Assembly: GCF_000763295.1 (NCBI RefSeq)
Contig: NZ_JRJE01000032.1
Span: forward strand, 248,001-312,000
Length of the DNA stretch: 64,000 nt
Direction of reading: 5' to 3'
Origin: Thalassospira australica
GTDB lineage: Bacteria; Pseudomonadota; Alphaproteobacteria; Rhodospirillales; Thalassospiraceae
The notes beneath the pieces were generated by a model. It was not told the DNA's origin and did no database searches. It worked only from the letters and a program-made list of their open reading frames with translations. Every line of letters starts with the position of its first letter. The stretch's first letter is position 1. A program made the translations under genes and the position numbers. Shown in pieces: positions 35,513 through 45,746 of this stretch.

Positions 35513-35542
35513 TATTTTTCTCTTCCTCTTACAAACCTCTTG

Positions 35543-35622
35543 CGGACCCGAAAGTGTACACGAGTTCCGAACACATTAATCATGAGGCTTTCATAACAAT
35601 AGCGTCATGATTAATGGGTCCG
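35543..35622 (-). promoter_or_regulatory. pnp 5' leader stem-loop (candidate RNase III/PNPase autoregulatory site)
   Basis: On the minus-strand RNA, outer stem CGGACCC/GGGTCCG (7 bp) and inner stem ATTAATCATGA/TCATGATTAAT (11 bp) share a contiguous strand, leaving a 19-base loop and a 25-base one-sided bulge. It ends 30 bases before the pnp start. Confidence 0.65.
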
Positions 35623-35683
35623 GCGTAAGCATCGGGTCGGCCGATCCGACCTTGCTTCTCGTGCTCCGATCCACCGGAACATT

Positions 35684-35716
35684 AAAAAAAACGACGGCGG
35701 AGGTCACCCTCCGCCG
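35684..35716 (-). terminator. Rho-independent terminator after rpsO
   Basis: Minus strand: CGGCGGAGG stem (35708-35716 with 35695-35703), four-base loop, then TCG and eight T residues (A-run at 35684-35691 on the + strand). Separates rpsO from pnp. Confidence 0.92.
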
Positions 35717-35726
35717 CAGTTCGATA

Positions 35727-35996
35727 TCAGCGGCGAATACCGAGGCGTTCACGAACGCTCTCGTAACGCGACTGGTCTTTGCGCTGCAGATACTTCAGCA
35801 GGCGGCGACGCTGACCAACCATCATGAGAAGACCACGACGGCTATGGAAGTCGTGGTTATGTTCTTTCATGTGCTCGGTGAGGTTTTTGATCCGTTCAGT
35901 CAGGATTGCAACCTGGACTTCGGGGGAACCGGTGTCACCGTCTTTCTGAGCGTATTCTTTGATCAACTCAGCTTTGCGTTCAGCAGTAATCGACAT
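35727..35996 (-). CDS. rpsO: 30S ribosomal protein S15
   Basis: 89 aa, standard S15 length. Matches [66 protein letters not shown], which bind 16S rRNA helices 20-22. Precedes pnp with a terminator between, the usual bacterial arrangement, so part of pnp expression probably comes from read-through or its own promoter. Confidence 0.98.
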   Translation of the reverse strand: MSITAERKAELIKEYAQKDGDTGSPEVQVAILTERIKNLTEHMKEHNHDFHSRRGLLMMVGQRRRLLKYLQRKDQSRYESVRERLGIRR

Positions 35997-36013
35997 CAGG
36001 CATCCTTTCGCCT

Positions 36014-36940
36014 TTAGAGATTAAAAACACGTACAGGCCGGATTTCGCCACCATTGATCTCTGCCAACGCAACTGCGCGGTCATTGAGCATGGCACAGAC
36101 GATTTCGTCCTGCACGACGGGGTTTTCAAGGGCATTGCGCTTTGCCACCGGCAACAGCCCGACAGGCTGGCCAGAGGAAAGGCGTTGCGCCTCGACTTCG
36201 GTCAGGGCCAGCGCCGGGATGTCGTCCAGCGCGGTCTCAACCGGAAGCAGTTTCTTCATCACCTCGTCCGGGTCCATCTCCAGCAATTCCTGCAGGGGGA
36301 TGGAAGTCCCTTCTGAAAACGGCCCCGCCGAAGTCCGGCGCAGCGCGGCAATATAGCCGACAGTACCAAGGCGCAGCGCAATATCGCGCGCCAAAGATCG
36401 CATATATGCACCCTTGCCCGACACAACGTCGAACACGGCGTGATCGCGATCTGGCATATCGACCAGTCGAAGATCCTTGATCAGAATCGGACGTGGCTGC
36501 AACACCACATCTTCATCGCGGCGCGCAAGATCATAGGCACGTTTGCCATTGACCTTGATTGCCGAAAACTTTGGCGGCACCTGCTGGATTTCGCCAATAA
36601 ACTCACCCAGCACAGCCTTGATTTCGTCTTCAGACGGACGATGGTCAGAGGTTTCAATAACCTCGCCTTCTGCATCATCCGTACTGCGTGCTTCGCCGAA
36701 TTTCAGCGTCACGCGATAACTTTTGCTGCCATCCATGACATATGCAACCGTTTTGGTTGCTTCGCCAAAGGCAATTGGCAGAACGCCAGACGCCAGAGGA
36801 TCAAGCGTTCCGCCATGTCCGGCCTTGTTGGCATCAAGCAGACGACGCACCTGATTGACCACAGTCGATGACGTGATCTCCAGGGGCTTGTCGACCGCCA
36901 GCCAGCCATTAATGCTTTTACCGCGACGGCGACGCGCCAT
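36014..36940 (-). CDS. truB: tRNA pseudouridine(55) synthase TruB
   Basis: 308 aa. Converts U55 of tRNA T-arms to pseudouridine. Catalytic aspartate is in [26 protein letters not shown]; further hallmark [21 protein letters not shown] and [18 protein letters not shown]. The C-terminal end includes a PUA-like TruB_C extension. Its start overlaps the rbfA stop by one base. Part of the nusA-infB-rbfA-truB-rpsO order. Confidence 0.97.
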   Translation of the reverse strand: MARRRRGKSINGWLAVDKPLEITSSTVVNQVRRLLDANKAGHGGTLDPLASGVLPIAFGEATKTVAYVMDGSKSYRVTLKFGEARSTDDAEGEVIETSDHRPSEDEIKAVLGEFIGEIQQVPPKFSAIKVNGKRAYDLARRDEDVVLQPRPILIKDLRLVDMPDRDHAVFDVVSGKGAYMRSLARDIALRLGTVGYIAALRRTSAGPFSEGTSIPLQELLEMDPDEVMKKLLPVETALDDIPALALTEVEAQRLSSGQPVGLLPVAKRNALENPVVQDEIVCAMLNDRAVALAEINGGEIRPVRVFNL

Positions 36941-37359
36941 CAGTCGTCCTCATCTTCCGGGTCGCCGGACCGGTTTTCCGCAAGATCCTGCGCAACATGC
37001 GGATCACGCAGAAGGGAACCAATATGATCGGCGACATCAAAACTCTTGTCTTCGACAAAACGCAATGCAGGCACATATTTCATGTGAACCGTATGGGCCA
37101 CATGATCGCGCAGGTGTCCTTTCTGACGCGTCAACGCCTTAAGCGACGTTTCTGCCTCACCGCCGCCAAGCGGGGTAAAGGATACCATAGCATTACGCAT
37201 ATCCGGTGAAAGACTGACGCCGGTAATAGTTACCGGGCGACGTGTCAGGTCCGGGTCGTAAATATCTCCACGCTCCAACGCCCGCGACAGCGCCTGACGG
37301 ATTTCTTCCGCCACTCGGAGCTGTCGCTGACTTGGTGCTTTGGCCGGTTGCTTCGCCAT
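36940..37359 (-). CDS. rbfA: Ribosome-binding factor A
   Basis: 139 aa KH-fold protein that helps 30S maturation and cold adaptation. Family features: RQLRVAEEIRQALSRALERGDIYDP, PVTITGVSLSPDMRNAMVSFTPLGG and LRDHVAHTVHMKYVPALRFVEDKSFDVADHIGSLL. A short acidic tail (DPEDEDD) ends the protein. Seventeen bases downstream of infB; it shares one base with truB. Confidence 0.97.
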   Translation of the reverse strand: MAKQPAKAPSQRQLRVAEEIRQALSRALERGDIYDPDLTRRPVTITGVSLSPDMRNAMVSFTPLGGGEAETSLKALTRQKGHLRDHVAHTVHMKYVPALRFVEDKSFDVADHIGSLLRDPHVAQDLAENRSGDPEDEDD

Positions 37360-37376
37360 TTCAGTTCATCACCGTC

Positions 37377-40058
37377 TTACAGTTCGACGGCGATTTCCTC
37401 ATTCTCGAAGCACTCGATCACATCGCCTGCCTGGATATCGTTATACTTGGCAAACGACATACCGCATTCATAACCCTCGCGGACTTCCTTGACTTCGTCC
37501 TTGAAACGACGGAGCGTCGAAAGTTCGCCAGAGTGAATAACGACGTTGTCGCGCAGCAGGCGGACACCCGCGCCACGTTTGACGATACCCTCGGTGACCA
37601 TGCAACCGGCGATCTTGTTGCCAGAGATGGAGAAGATGTCGCGGATTTCTGCATAGCCCAAGAACTTCTCGCGAACTTCCGGAGACAGCATGCCCGACAG
37701 CATCTTCTTGATGTCATCAGCAACATCATAAATGATCGAATAGTAACGAATATCAACGTTATCACGGCGGGACTGTTCACGGGCCTGCTGGTTTGCACGC
37801 ACGTTAAAGCCGATGATCAGTGCATTGGATGCACGCGCCAGCGTCACGTCAGATTCGTTAATTCCCCCCACACCGCTGTGCAGAACGCGGACCGAGACTT
37901 CTTCGTTACCAAGTTTCTGCAGCGTGCCGATAAGGGCCTCGACAGAACCCTGCACGTCACCCTTGATGACGATCGGGAGTTCTTTGACCTCGCCGCTCTG
38001 TGAGAACATGTTCTCAAGCGCGGATTTCTTCATCGCGGCAGCCTGGGTTTCACGAATGCGGCGCTGACGGAAGTCAGACACTTCACGTGCCTTGGCTTCA
38101 TTTTCAACAACCACAAAGTCGTCACCCGCGGACGGAACACCGTTCAGACCGGTGACCTCAACCGGCATACCCGGAATTGCCGTCTCAACGCGCTGACCGT
38201 GATCATCGACCAGAGCACGAACACGACCCCATTCCGGCCCCGTGACAAAGATGTCACCGGTGCGCAGCGTGCCGCGCTGAACCAGAACGGTTGCGACCGA
38301 ACCACGGCCTTTTTCCATACGGGCTTCAACAACAACACCGTCCGCGACGCGTTCCGGGTTGGCCTTAAGGTCCAGAACCTCGGATTGCAGCAGAATGGCT
38401 TCTTCAAGTTCGGTCAGACCGGTACGCTGTTTGGCTGAAACCTCAACAGCCTGAACGTCGCCGCCCATTTCCTCGACCACAACTTCATGCTGAAGCAGCT
38501 CGGTTTTCACCTTATTGGCATTGGCCCCCGGTTTGTCGATCTTGTTGATCGCGACAATCATCGGAACGCCCGCTGCTTTGGCGTGACTGATGGCTTCAAT
38601 CGTCTGCGGCATGACCGAGTCGTCGGCAGCCACAACCAGAACCACGATATCGGTAACCTTCGCACCGCGTGAACGCATTTCGGTAAATGCCGCGTGGCCC
38701 GGGGTATCGATGAAGGTGATTTTCGAACCGGTTGCCATGGTCACCTGATAGGCACCGATATGCTGGGTAATACCACCAGCTTCGCCACCGGCAACATCGG
38801 TTGCGCGCAGGGCATCAAGCAAAGAGGTTTTACCATGGTCAACGTGGCCCATCACGGTCACAACCGGCGGACGGCCAACCAACTGTGCTTCGCTGTCGTC
38901 GGCTGATACCAGTGCTTCTTCAACATCGGCATCGGAAACACGGCGCATATTGTGACCAAATTCTTCGACCACGAGCTGTGCGGTATCGGGGTCAAGGCTC
39001 TGGTTGATGGTCGCCATAACGCCCATGCTCATCAGGGTCTTGATCACGTCCGCAGCACGTTCGGCCATACGGTTGGCCAGTTCCTGAACGGTAATTACGT
39101 CCGGAATAACCACATCACGCACGACTTTTTCCTTTGGTTTCTGAGGGCCTTGGGCGCGGGCCTTGGCTTTGGCCTGCTGGCGCTTGATCGATGCCATGGA
39201 ACGACGGCGACCACCTTCGTCACCGCTCATGGCGTTGTTGATCGAAAGCTTGCCACGACGACGACCGTCATCTGCCTTGGTACGCGCAGCCTTGCCCTTG
39301 GCTTCTTCTTCGGCGCGCTTGCGCGCAGCCACACGGGCATTTTCTTCGTCAATTTCCTTGCGGCTTTTGGCTTTGGCATCTGCCGGTGCTGCACGGCGAC
39401 GTTCTTCGGGTACAAGCGGCTCAGCCGGTTCGCCCTGAATAACGTTTTCCGCAGCCTTCGGCGTCGCAGCCGGTTTCGGCTTGGAGGTTTTGCCTTTGGC
39501 CGTTGAAGCTGCAAGCTGCTTTTCAACGTCTTCTACAGACGGAGAATCGTTGTCAGAAGCAGCAGGGGCTTCGTTCTGTTTTGCTTCTGCCGCTGCTTTG
39601 GCTTCTTCTGCCTTGCGGGCTTCTTCTTCGGCTTTGCGCGCAGCTTCTTCGCGTGCACGAATTTCAGCGTCGGCTTCCTCTTGCTTGCGGCGCTCTTCAG
39701 CAGCCTTCAAAGCAGCCATGCGGGCAGCACGTTCGCCGTCGGTCAGGTTGCCGTGGTCTTCCACAGCCGGGCGTGACTTCGGTTTCGGCTTCGGTTCATC
39801 GACCGGCTCTTTTTTGACTTCCGGCTCCGGTGCGGCTGCAGCGGGTGCCTGTTCGTCAACGAGATCCTTCTTCACTTCACGGAAGCGGCCGGATTCGTTC
39901 TTCTCGAATGTACGCTTCTTGCGCACTTCGACGGTCACTGATTTTGACCGTCCATGCGAGAAGTTTTGACGAACCTGCCCAGCCTCGACCGTCTTGCTCA
40001 ATTCAAGCTTCGATCTGTTGAGGCTCAGCGGTTTCTTCTCCTGATCGCGATCACTCAT
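37377..40058 (-). CDS. infB: Translation initiation factor IF-2
   Basis: About 893 aa from ATG 40058. The N-terminal third is highly charged and Ala/Glu/Lys-rich, as in other alphaproteobacterial IF-2. GTPase motifs: [18 protein letters not shown] (G1), [18 protein letters not shown] (G3), [11 protein letters not shown] (G4). It places initiator tRNA on the ribosome. An in-frame start at 40130 is possible but its extra residues do not match the [14 protein letters not shown] family N-terminus. Upstream of rbfA in the nusA operon. Confidence 0.97.
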   Translation of the reverse strand: MSDRDQEKKPLSLNRSKLELSKTVEAGQVRQNFSHGRSKSVTVEVRKKRTFEKNESGRFREVKKDLVDEQAPAAAAPEPEVKKEPVDEPKPKPKSRPAVEDHGNLTDGERAARMAALKAAEERRKQEEADAEIRAREEAARKAEEEARKAEEAKAAAEAKQNEAPAASDNDSPSVEDVEKQLAASTAKGKTSKPKPAATPKAAENVIQGEPAEPLVPEERRRAAPADAKAKSRKEIDEENARVAARKRAEEEAKGKAARTKADDGRRRGKLSINNAMSGDEGGRRRSMASIKRQQAKAKARAQGPQKPKEKVVRDVVIPDVITVQELANRMAERAADVIKTLMSMGVMATINQSLDPDTAQLVVEEFGHNMRRVSDADVEEALVSADDSEAQLVGRPPVVTVMGHVDHGKTSLLDALRATDVAGGEAGGITQHIGAYQVTMATGSKITFIDTPGHAAFTEMRSRGAKVTDIVVLVVAADDSVMPQTIEAISHAKAAGVPMIVAINKIDKPGANANKVKTELLQHEVVVEEMGGDVQAVEVSAKQRTGLTELEEAILLQSEVLDLKANPERVADGVVVEARMEKGRGSVATVLVQRGTLRTGDIFVTGPEWGRVRALVDDHGQRVETAIPGMPVEVTGLNGVPSAGDDFVVVENEAKAREVSDFRQRRIRETQAAAMKKSALENMFSQSGEVKELPIVIKGDVQGSVEALIGTLQKLGNEEVSVRVLHSGVGGINESDVTLARASNALIIGFNVRANQQAREQSRRDNVDIRYYSIIYDVADDIKKMLSGMLSPEVREKFLGYAEIRDIFSISGNKIAGCMVTEGIVKRGAGVRLLRDNVVIHSGELSTLRRFKDEVKEVREGYECGMSFAKYNDIQAGDVIECFENEEIAVEL

Positions 40059-40138
40059 AATCCGTCCAACTTCCTCATTTCCTGCGGGATCGACGACATA
40101 AGCCGATCCTGTCCTGTCCGTCTGGCGCATGTCTGGTC

Positions 40139-40729
40139 TCAGACTGCGCGAAATCCTTCAAGCCGCTTGCAGGAACGACCCAACCGCTTGGCGAGTCCTC
40201 CTGGCGCAACGGCCACATGTACTGCTTTTTCGCGACCAAAGGCCGCGCCGATTTCAGCAGCATCCAGAACGGAATAAATCGGCAGATCCCGGGCCTTGGC
40301 CTCGATCTTGGATTTTCCGTCTGCGGCACCATCGCGTGCCGCCAATATCAAAGCCGCACCCTCGGCAATCTGGGCACGTACCTTTTCAAATCCTGCAACG
40401 GCCTGACCGGCACGTCGCGCCAGCGACAACAGATCGATACATTTGCGCGTCAGCAATTCTTCGATCCGGTCAGCAAGTGCGGCGTCAACCACGACCTTTT
40501 GCCGGGCCGCCCGGGCAAAGGCATTCTTTGCACAGGCGGTATTTATCACATCCCGCGACGGGCACAACCATAATCCCCGCCCCGGCAGCCGTTCCTCAAG
40601 ATCGGGAACAACCGAACCATCCGGCCCGATTACAACCCTGAGAAGATCTTCCTTGTTCCGGACTTCGCCGGTGACAATGCACCGGCGTTCCGGAACCTCG
40701 GCTACCTTGCCGCCTTTACGATGCGACAT
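40139..40729 (-). CDS. YlxR-domain RNA-binding protein with L7Ae-like C-terminus
   Basis: 196 aa, alphaproteobacterial two-domain form. N-terminal YlxR/DUF448 domain: [24 protein letters not shown] and [32 protein letters not shown]. The C-terminal part, [38 protein letters not shown], resembles an L7Ae/L30e RNA-binding fold. It sits between nusA and infB, the normal position of ylxR genes. Likely a ribosome or RNase P-related RNA binder. Confidence 0.92.
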   Translation of the reverse strand: MSHRKGGKVAEVPERRCIVTGEVRNKEDLLRVVIGPDGSVVPDLEERLPGRGLWLCPSRDVINTACAKNAFARAARQKVVVDAALADRIEELLTRKCIDLLSLARRAGQAVAGFEKVRAQIAEGAALILAARDGAADGKSKIEAKARDLPIYSVLDAAEIGAAFGREKAVHVAVAPGGLAKRLGRSCKRLEGFRAV

Positions 40730-40747
40730 GGCATCCTCCGATCGGCC

Positions 40748-42313
40748 TTAAGCCTCTTCGCCTTCGGCGGTTTCGGTTGTTTCTTCGGTCTCGTCTTCAA
40801 GACCATCAAACCAACCAAGTTTGCGACGAGCTTCCATGATCATGTCATTGGCCTGATCCATGGTCATATTGTCAGCATCGCCGACATATTCGATCAGCTC
40901 GTCACTTGCCAAATCGGCGAAATCTTCAAGGTTTTTAACGTCGTTTTCGCCAAGGCGAACAACAACAGCCAGCGACAGACCGTTAAATTCGACCAGATCG
41001 TCAGCAACCTTGAGTTCTTCACGACGCTTCTGAAGACGTTCGGCTTCTTCGGAAAGGAAGGTGCGTGCGCGGTTGCGCAGCTCTTCAGCGATTTCCTCTT
41101 CGAAACCTTCGATTTCAGCCAGCTCTGCCAGCGGCACGTAACCGACTTCCTCAATCGAGGTAAAGCCTTCCGCGACGAGGAGATGGGCGATAACTTCGTC
41201 AACATCAAGGGCCTTGATGAACATTTCCGCACGCTTGCGTGCTTCTTCCTGACGACGTTCGCTTTCGTCTTCCTCGGTCAGAATGTCGATATCCCAACCG
41301 GTCAGCTGGGATGCCAGGCGGACGTTCTGACCACGACGTCCAATCGCCAGGCTCAGCTGATCGTCCGGAACGACAACTTCGATGCGGTTGGTTTCTTCAT
41401 CAATCACAACCTTGGTGACTTCGGCCGGGGCCAAAGCGTTCACCACAAAGGTTGCCGGATCTTCCGACCACTGGATGATATCGATTTTCTCGCCCTGAAG
41501 TTCGGCAACAACGGCCTGCACTCGCGAACCACGCATACCGACACAGGCACCGACCGGGTCGATCGAGGTATCCGATGACAGAACCGAAATCTTCGCGCGC
41601 GAACCCGGATCACGCGCAACCGACTTGATTTCGATGATGCCGTCATAGATTTCCGGCACTTCCTGGGAAAACAGTTTTGCCATGAAGGTCGGATGGGTAC
41701 GCGACAGGAAGATCTGCGGGCCACGCTGTTCACGGCGCACATCAAGAATGAGCGCACGCACACGATCGCCCTGACGGACGGTTTCGCGCGGGATCAGTTC
41801 TTCACGGCGCAGAATGGCTTCGGCACGACCGATATCAACAAGAACGTTGCCAAATTCGACACGCTTGACGACACCATTGATGACTTCGTCTGCACGGTCT
41901 TTGTATTCTTCGAACTGGCGTTCACGTTCTGCGTCGCGCACCTTCTGAACGATGACCTGCTTGGCGGTCTGCGCAGCAATACGGCCAAAATCGATCGGCG
42001 GCAGCGGATCAACCAGGAACTCACCAAGATTGACGTTTTCGTCACGGATACGCGCCTGTTCAAGCGACATCTGGGTGAAATCGTTTTCGATTTCATCAGT
42101 GACTTCGATGTATCGCGCCAATTTGATTTCGCCGGTCTTGCGGTCAATGTGGGCACGAATATCATGCTCATGACCATATCTGGAACGGCCCGCCTTCTGG
42201 ATGGCCTGTTCCATTGCGCCAAGAACCTCGTCACGATCAATGCCCTTTTCACGGGCAACGGCATCAGCGACCTGTAAAAGTTCCGGCCGCGGCATTCCCG
42301 AAGTTGCTTCCAT
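40748..42313 (-). CDS. nusA: Transcription termination/antitermination protein NusA
   Basis: 521 aa. N-terminal RNAP-binding domain (ELLQVADAVAREKGIDRDEVLGAMEQAIQKAGRSRYG), S1, two KH domains (SIDPVGACVGMRGSRVQAVVAELQGEKIDII; LSLAIGRRGQNVRLASQLTGWDIDI), then C-terminal acidic/helix-hairpin repeats (LLVAEGFTSIEEVGYV; LVEFNGLSLAVVVRLGENDVKNLEDFADLASDELIEY). ATG 42313 is preferred because GAGG is six bases upstream; the longer frame begins with TTG. Ends with a Thr/Glu-rich tail. Confidence 0.97.
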   Translation of the reverse strand: MEATSGMPRPELLQVADAVAREKGIDRDEVLGAMEQAIQKAGRSRYGHEHDIRAHIDRKTGEIKLARYIEVTDEIENDFTQMSLEQARIRDENVNLGEFLVDPLPPIDFGRIAAQTAKQVIVQKVRDAERERQFEEYKDRADEVINGVVKRVEFGNVLVDIGRAEAILRREELIPRETVRQGDRVRALILDVRREQRGPQIFLSRTHPTFMAKLFSQEVPEIYDGIIEIKSVARDPGSRAKISVLSSDTSIDPVGACVGMRGSRVQAVVAELQGEKIDIIQWSEDPATFVVNALAPAEVTKVVIDEETNRIEVVVPDDQLSLAIGRRGQNVRLASQLTGWDIDILTEEDESERRQEEARKRAEMFIKALDVDEVIAHLLVAEGFTSIEEVGYVPLAELAEIEGFEEEIAEELRNRARTFLSEEAERLQKRREELKVADDLVEFNGLSLAVVVRLGENDVKNLEDFADLASDELIEYVGDADNMTMDQANDMIMEARRKLGWFDGLEDETEETTETAEGEEA

Positions 42314-42322
42314 ATCCAACCT

Positions 42323-42862
42323 CTATTCTGCGTTTTCGTCATTCCGGCGTTCGCCGGTGACGTGCGCGATCAATTCATCCGTCAGCACCAATTTCGCCTT
42401 TGCGACATCGGCCAGCGGCAACAAGACACGTTCGCCATCAACAATCAGGGCGACCGCATTATCTTCAACTCCATCCAGCAAACCGCTGAAACGGCGACGG
42501 CCATTCACGGCCATCACCAGTTCGACCTTCGCCTCAAATCCCTTCCACACATCAAAATGCGGAGCACGGGTCAGTGGGCGGTCGATCCCCGGGGAACTGA
42601 CTTCAAGGTGATAAGCACCTGAAATCGGATCCTCGACATCCAAAAGGGCAGAAACCGTACGGCTGATTTCGGCGCATTCAGTAACATTGATGTTGCCTTT
42701 TGCGTCCGGGCGATCTGCCATGATCTGCAGGATATTGTGGTCCCGCCCGGTCATGGAAACACGGACCAACTCAAAACCCAGCGCGTTAATCGACGGCTCG
42801 ATAATCGCCGTGACTTTCGCCATCAACGGGTCTTTCAATTGTTGTCCAATCAGTTCAGCCAT
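42323..42862 (-). CDS. rimP: Ribosome maturation factor RimP
   Basis: About 179 aa. 30S assembly factor: N-terminal domain IIEPSINALGFELVRVSMTGRDHNILQIMADRP, and NVTECAEISRTVSALLDVEDPISGAYHLEVSSPGIDRPL, the best-conserved RimP stretch. ATG 42862 chosen; GTG 42889 or ATG 42823 are other in-frame starts. First gene of the nusA-infB operon; a terminator-like hairpin sits about 30 bases upstream. Confidence 0.95.
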   Translation of the reverse strand: MAELIGQQLKDPLMAKVTAIIEPSINALGFELVRVSMTGRDHNILQIMADRPDAKGNINVTECAEISRTVSALLDVEDPISGAYHLEVSSPGIDRPLTRAPHFDVWKGFEAKVELVMAVNGRRRFSGLLDGVEDNAVALIVDGERVLLPLADVAKAKLVLTDELIAHVTGERRNDENAE

Positions 42863-42891
42863 ATAGCGATGCCATACCCCAAAAAGCACAA

Positions 42892-42916
42892 AAGAGCGGG
42901 CGCAGGGCCCACTCTT
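42892..42916 (-). terminator. Terminator-like hairpin just upstream of rimP
   Basis: Minus-strand RNA: ten-base stem AAGAGTGGGC/GCCCGCTCTT with one G-U pair and a five-base loop, then TTTGTGCTTTTT. It lies 30 bases before the rimP start. Could attenuate the nusA operon or end an upstream leftward transcript. Confidence 0.7.
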
Positions 42917-43374
42917 TGTCAGAAATTACAAAAAGCTTGGCGGCTTTATACAGCCGGTTTGCGCAGAAATCAAGTCAGGATACCCAAAGACAAAGCCATT
43001 CAACCCAAGGATTCCGGGCAAAACAGCAAACACGCTCTCGCCAGTTTAAAATGCCTGACCGTTCCCTGCTGAACAGGCACTAAAACCCGATACGCTGATA
43101 GACCGACAACTTCTTTCAAGCTGCTGGTTTTCCGTGGTTAATTGAGGCTGCCTGCCGCCATGCCCGGTCATTGTTCGCCAATGGACGCCATCCTATGGGC
43201 AGAGCATCGCATTCTTCACGAAATCACCAAATAGAAACAAGTTATCATGCCCCGCCATGCCGGAATCGCACAGCAGCCCTGAACCAGCCAATCAATGCGG
43301 TAAAATGGGCACCGATTAAGCGACTCCCCGCGACACACCAGTCAAGGATCACGTCGCTTGGCCAAGTGTTGCTT
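42917..43374. other. Intergenic region between rimP and trmB
   Basis: About 460 bases with no supported gene and no recognisable tRNA. It contains a small CGGCT/AGCCG hairpin (42941-42956) and, at its far end, an inverted repeat around the trmB stop (43347-43355 with 43383-43391) enclosing the palindrome CTTGGCCAAG (43357-43366). Probably the promoter and leader of the rimP-nusA-infB operon, where other bacteria place a tRNA gene. Confidence 0.5.
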
Positions 43375-44094
43375 TCAGCCCTGACGTGATCTACGACGAA
43401 AACGCAAATAGTTGCATTTCTTGCCCTGACGCAGGGCTTTTTGCTCGTAGCGGGTCTTAACCCAATCTTCTGGCGGCTGACGCCAGTCGTCCGGGCTCTC
43501 GGCCAGCCACTCAAAATCCGGATGATTGTGCATATGCTGCAAGGTCCAGGAAATATATTGCATATCATCGCTGGCAACCCGGAATTCTGCCCCGTCTTTC
43601 AAAAGGCGGGCCAGCAATGCCAGATTTTTCGGACCGATAAAACGGCGTTCCGCGTGGCGCTTTTTGGGCCAAGGGTCGGGGAACAGCAAGAAGGCCCGGT
43701 CAAAACATGCATCGACAAGCTTATACAGCAGCGGACGTGAATCGTCGGCAATCACACGCACATTCGATAGACCCCGTTCATCAAGATGGCGAAGCAGGCT
43801 GCCGACCCCATCCATAAACGGTTCGGCTCCGATAATGCCAACATTCGGGTTGGCTTCAGCCTGCCCGGCAAGATGTTCGCCCCCGCCAAAGCCGATTTCC
43901 AACCACAATTTTTCAGGCTGTTCTGCAAAATAGCTGTTGGGATCAACACCGTCTGTATCCGGATAGGTTATGCCGATTTTCGGCATCATCGCATCCACAA
44001 GGGCCTTGCGGGATTCCTTAAGCGGTCGACTACCACGACGGCCATAAAAGTTCGGACGGTCAGGGGTCGGCAATGGGCGTTCTTTGTTGCGCAT
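43375..44094 (-). CDS. trmB: tRNA (guanine-N7-)-methyltransferase TrmB
   Basis: 239 aa. Methylates G46 in the variable loop of tRNAs. SAM-binding LWLEIGFGGGEHLAGQAEANPNVGIIGAEPF; catalytic/tRNA region ACFDRAFLLFPDPWPKKRHAERRFI; C-terminal SPDDWRQPPEDWVKTRYEQKALRQGKKCNYLRF typical for TrmB. Downstream of metK on the same strand. Confidence 0.95.
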   Translation of the reverse strand: MRNKERPLPTPDRPNFYGRRGSRPLKESRKALVDAMMPKIGITYPDTDGVDPNSYFAEQPEKLWLEIGFGGGEHLAGQAEANPNVGIIGAEPFMDGVGSLLRHLDERGLSNVRVIADDSRPLLYKLVDACFDRAFLLFPDPWPKKRHAERRFIGPKNLALLARLLKDGAEFRVASDDMQYISWTLQHMHNHPDFEWLAESPDDWRQPPEDWVKTRYEQKALRQGKKCNYLRFRRRSRQG

Positions 44095-44264
44095 GGTCGT
44101 ATCAGTCGATCAGGGTCAGGGCATTTTGGGTTAAACGGGCGGCCTGAAACACAACGGCCACAGACAATATCAAAACGGGCGACCCGGTGTTTCAGGGTCG
44201 CCCGCCTCTTATCACGTCGTGCGATTTTGGCAAATCGCACTTTTGCAATACTGCTACCTGTTGA

Positions 44265-45437
44265 TCAGGCGCCGAATGCCGTTTTCAACTCGCCAACCAG
44301 ATCGGTACGCTCCCAGGAGAAGCCACCATCATCGGTCGGCTGACGGCCAAAGTGACCATAAGCAGACGACGGCGTGTAAATCGGACGGCACAGCGACAGA
44401 TGTTCACGGATGCCACGCGGGCTCAGATCCATCAACTGGCGCAGAACGTCACCAAGTTTGGTTTCATCAACATTGCCGGTTTCGTGGTTGTTGACATAAA
44501 GCGCGAGCGGCTTGGAAACACCAATCGCATAGGCCAATTGAATTGTGCATTTTTCTGCAAGACCAGCTGCAACCACGTTTTTGGCAAGATAGCGCGCCGC
44601 ATATGCTGCTGAACGGTCAACCTTGGTCGGGTCTTTACCCGAAAACGCGCCGCCGCCATGCGGGGCTGCACCACCATAGGTATCAACGATGATTTTGCGA
44701 CCTGTCAGGCCCGCATCACCATCCGGTCCACCAATTACGAAACGGCCCGTCGGGTTGATGTAGATTTCATCAGCCGGCGGCAACCAGCCTTCCGGAAGGG
44801 CAGATTCAACATAAGGCAGAACCAGCGCACGAACATCATCCTGCGACAGACCTTCGGCATGTTGGGTCGAAACAACGACAGACGTCGCGCCAACCGGTTT
44901 GCCACCCGCATAACGCAGGGTCACCTGACTTTTGGCGTCTGGACCGAACTGGGCAGCTTTGCCCGAATGACGGTCAGCCGCCATCGCACGCAAAATACGG
45001 TGCGAGAACTGGATCGGGGCCGGCATCAGCTCATCGGTTTCGTTACATGCGTAACCAAACATGATCCCCTGGTCACCAGCGCCAAGGTCTTTTTCACCAG
45101 CAGAATCAACACCCTGTGCGATATCAACAGACTGTTCATGCACATGGCATTCGATGTCAGCGGTCTTCCAGTGGAAGCCGTCCTGCTCGTAGCCGATGTC
45201 ACGAATTGCCTGACGGGCCTTTTCAACCATGACCTCGGTGGTCACGCTTTCGGGGCCACGAACTTCACCGGCAAGCACCACACGGTTGGTGGTTGCAAGG
45301 GTTTCAACGGCAACGCGCGAATCTTCATCCGCAGCAAGAAATGCATCAACGATGGAATCGGAAATGCGGTCACAGACTTTGTCCGGATGACCTTCCGAGA
45401 CGGATTCACTGGTAAATAGATAATCGGAAAGAGACAT
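44265..45437 (-). CDS. metK: S-adenosylmethionine synthetase
   Basis: 390 aa from ATG 45437. Forms SAM from methionine and ATP, supplying the many methyltransferases in this window. Signature [70 protein letters not shown]. The longer reading frame to 45620 is not family-like. Its leader (45438-45746) contains an imperfect stem-loop but no riboswitch I can identify. Confidence 0.97.
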   Translation of the reverse strand: MSLSDYLFTSESVSEGHPDKVCDRISDSIVDAFLAADEDSRVAVETLATTNRVVLAGEVRGPESVTTEVMVEKARQAIRDIGYEQDGFHWKTADIECHVHEQSVDIAQGVDSAGEKDLGAGDQGIMFGYACNETDELMPAPIQFSHRILRAMAADRHSGKAAQFGPDAKSQVTLRYAGGKPVGATSVVVSTQHAEGLSQDDVRALVLPYVESALPEGWLPPADEIYINPTGRFVIGGPDGDAGLTGRKIIVDTYGGAAPHGGGAFSGKDPTKVDRSAAYAARYLAKNVVAAGLAEKCTIQLAYAIGVSKPLALYVNNHETGNVDETKLGDVLRQLMDLSPRGIREHLSLCRPIYTPSSAYGHFGRQPTDDGGFSWERTDLVGELKTAFGA

Positions 45438-45746
45438 ATTAAGACCTTCTCCGGTAATGGGTTTCCAAAACTGGACCGGAGGGCTCTCGATAAACGAATG
45501 TATCGATAGCGCCCACTTAGCCTTTTTTTGTGTGGTGGCAAGCGGTCCAAATCCGTCCACATTATCCAGTTCAATTTTGAACTGTTTGTCGGTTGTGCCT
45601 GATCGCAATTTGAAGGTCAAGCATCATTGACGCATAACGGTAATCACAAACCCGATCTGAAAGCATAGACCGTTGCAAAAACAACAAAGACGCAATTCAC
45701 TGGTGTGCGAATTACGTCTTGTTAGAAGATCAGCCGATCAAGATGA
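45438..45746 (-). promoter_or_regulatory. metK leader region
   Basis: About 310 bases between the HTH gene and metK on the minus strand. An imperfect stem-loop built on GGGCGCTATCGAT and ATCGAGAGCCC lies at about 45479-45513, preceded by an A-run. It does not fit SAM-I, SAM-II, SAM/SAH or SAH consensus features that I could recognise by eye. No coding sequence supported. Confidence 0.4.

Noticed and set aside
42917-43374. tRNA gene upstream of rimP as in Escherichia coli
   Set aside because: No cloverleaf with a T-loop GGTTCGA-type box could be drawn on either strand.
45438-45620. Longer metK start at 45620
   Set aside because: Extra 61 residues are not family-like; ATG 45437 gives the normal MetK N-terminus.
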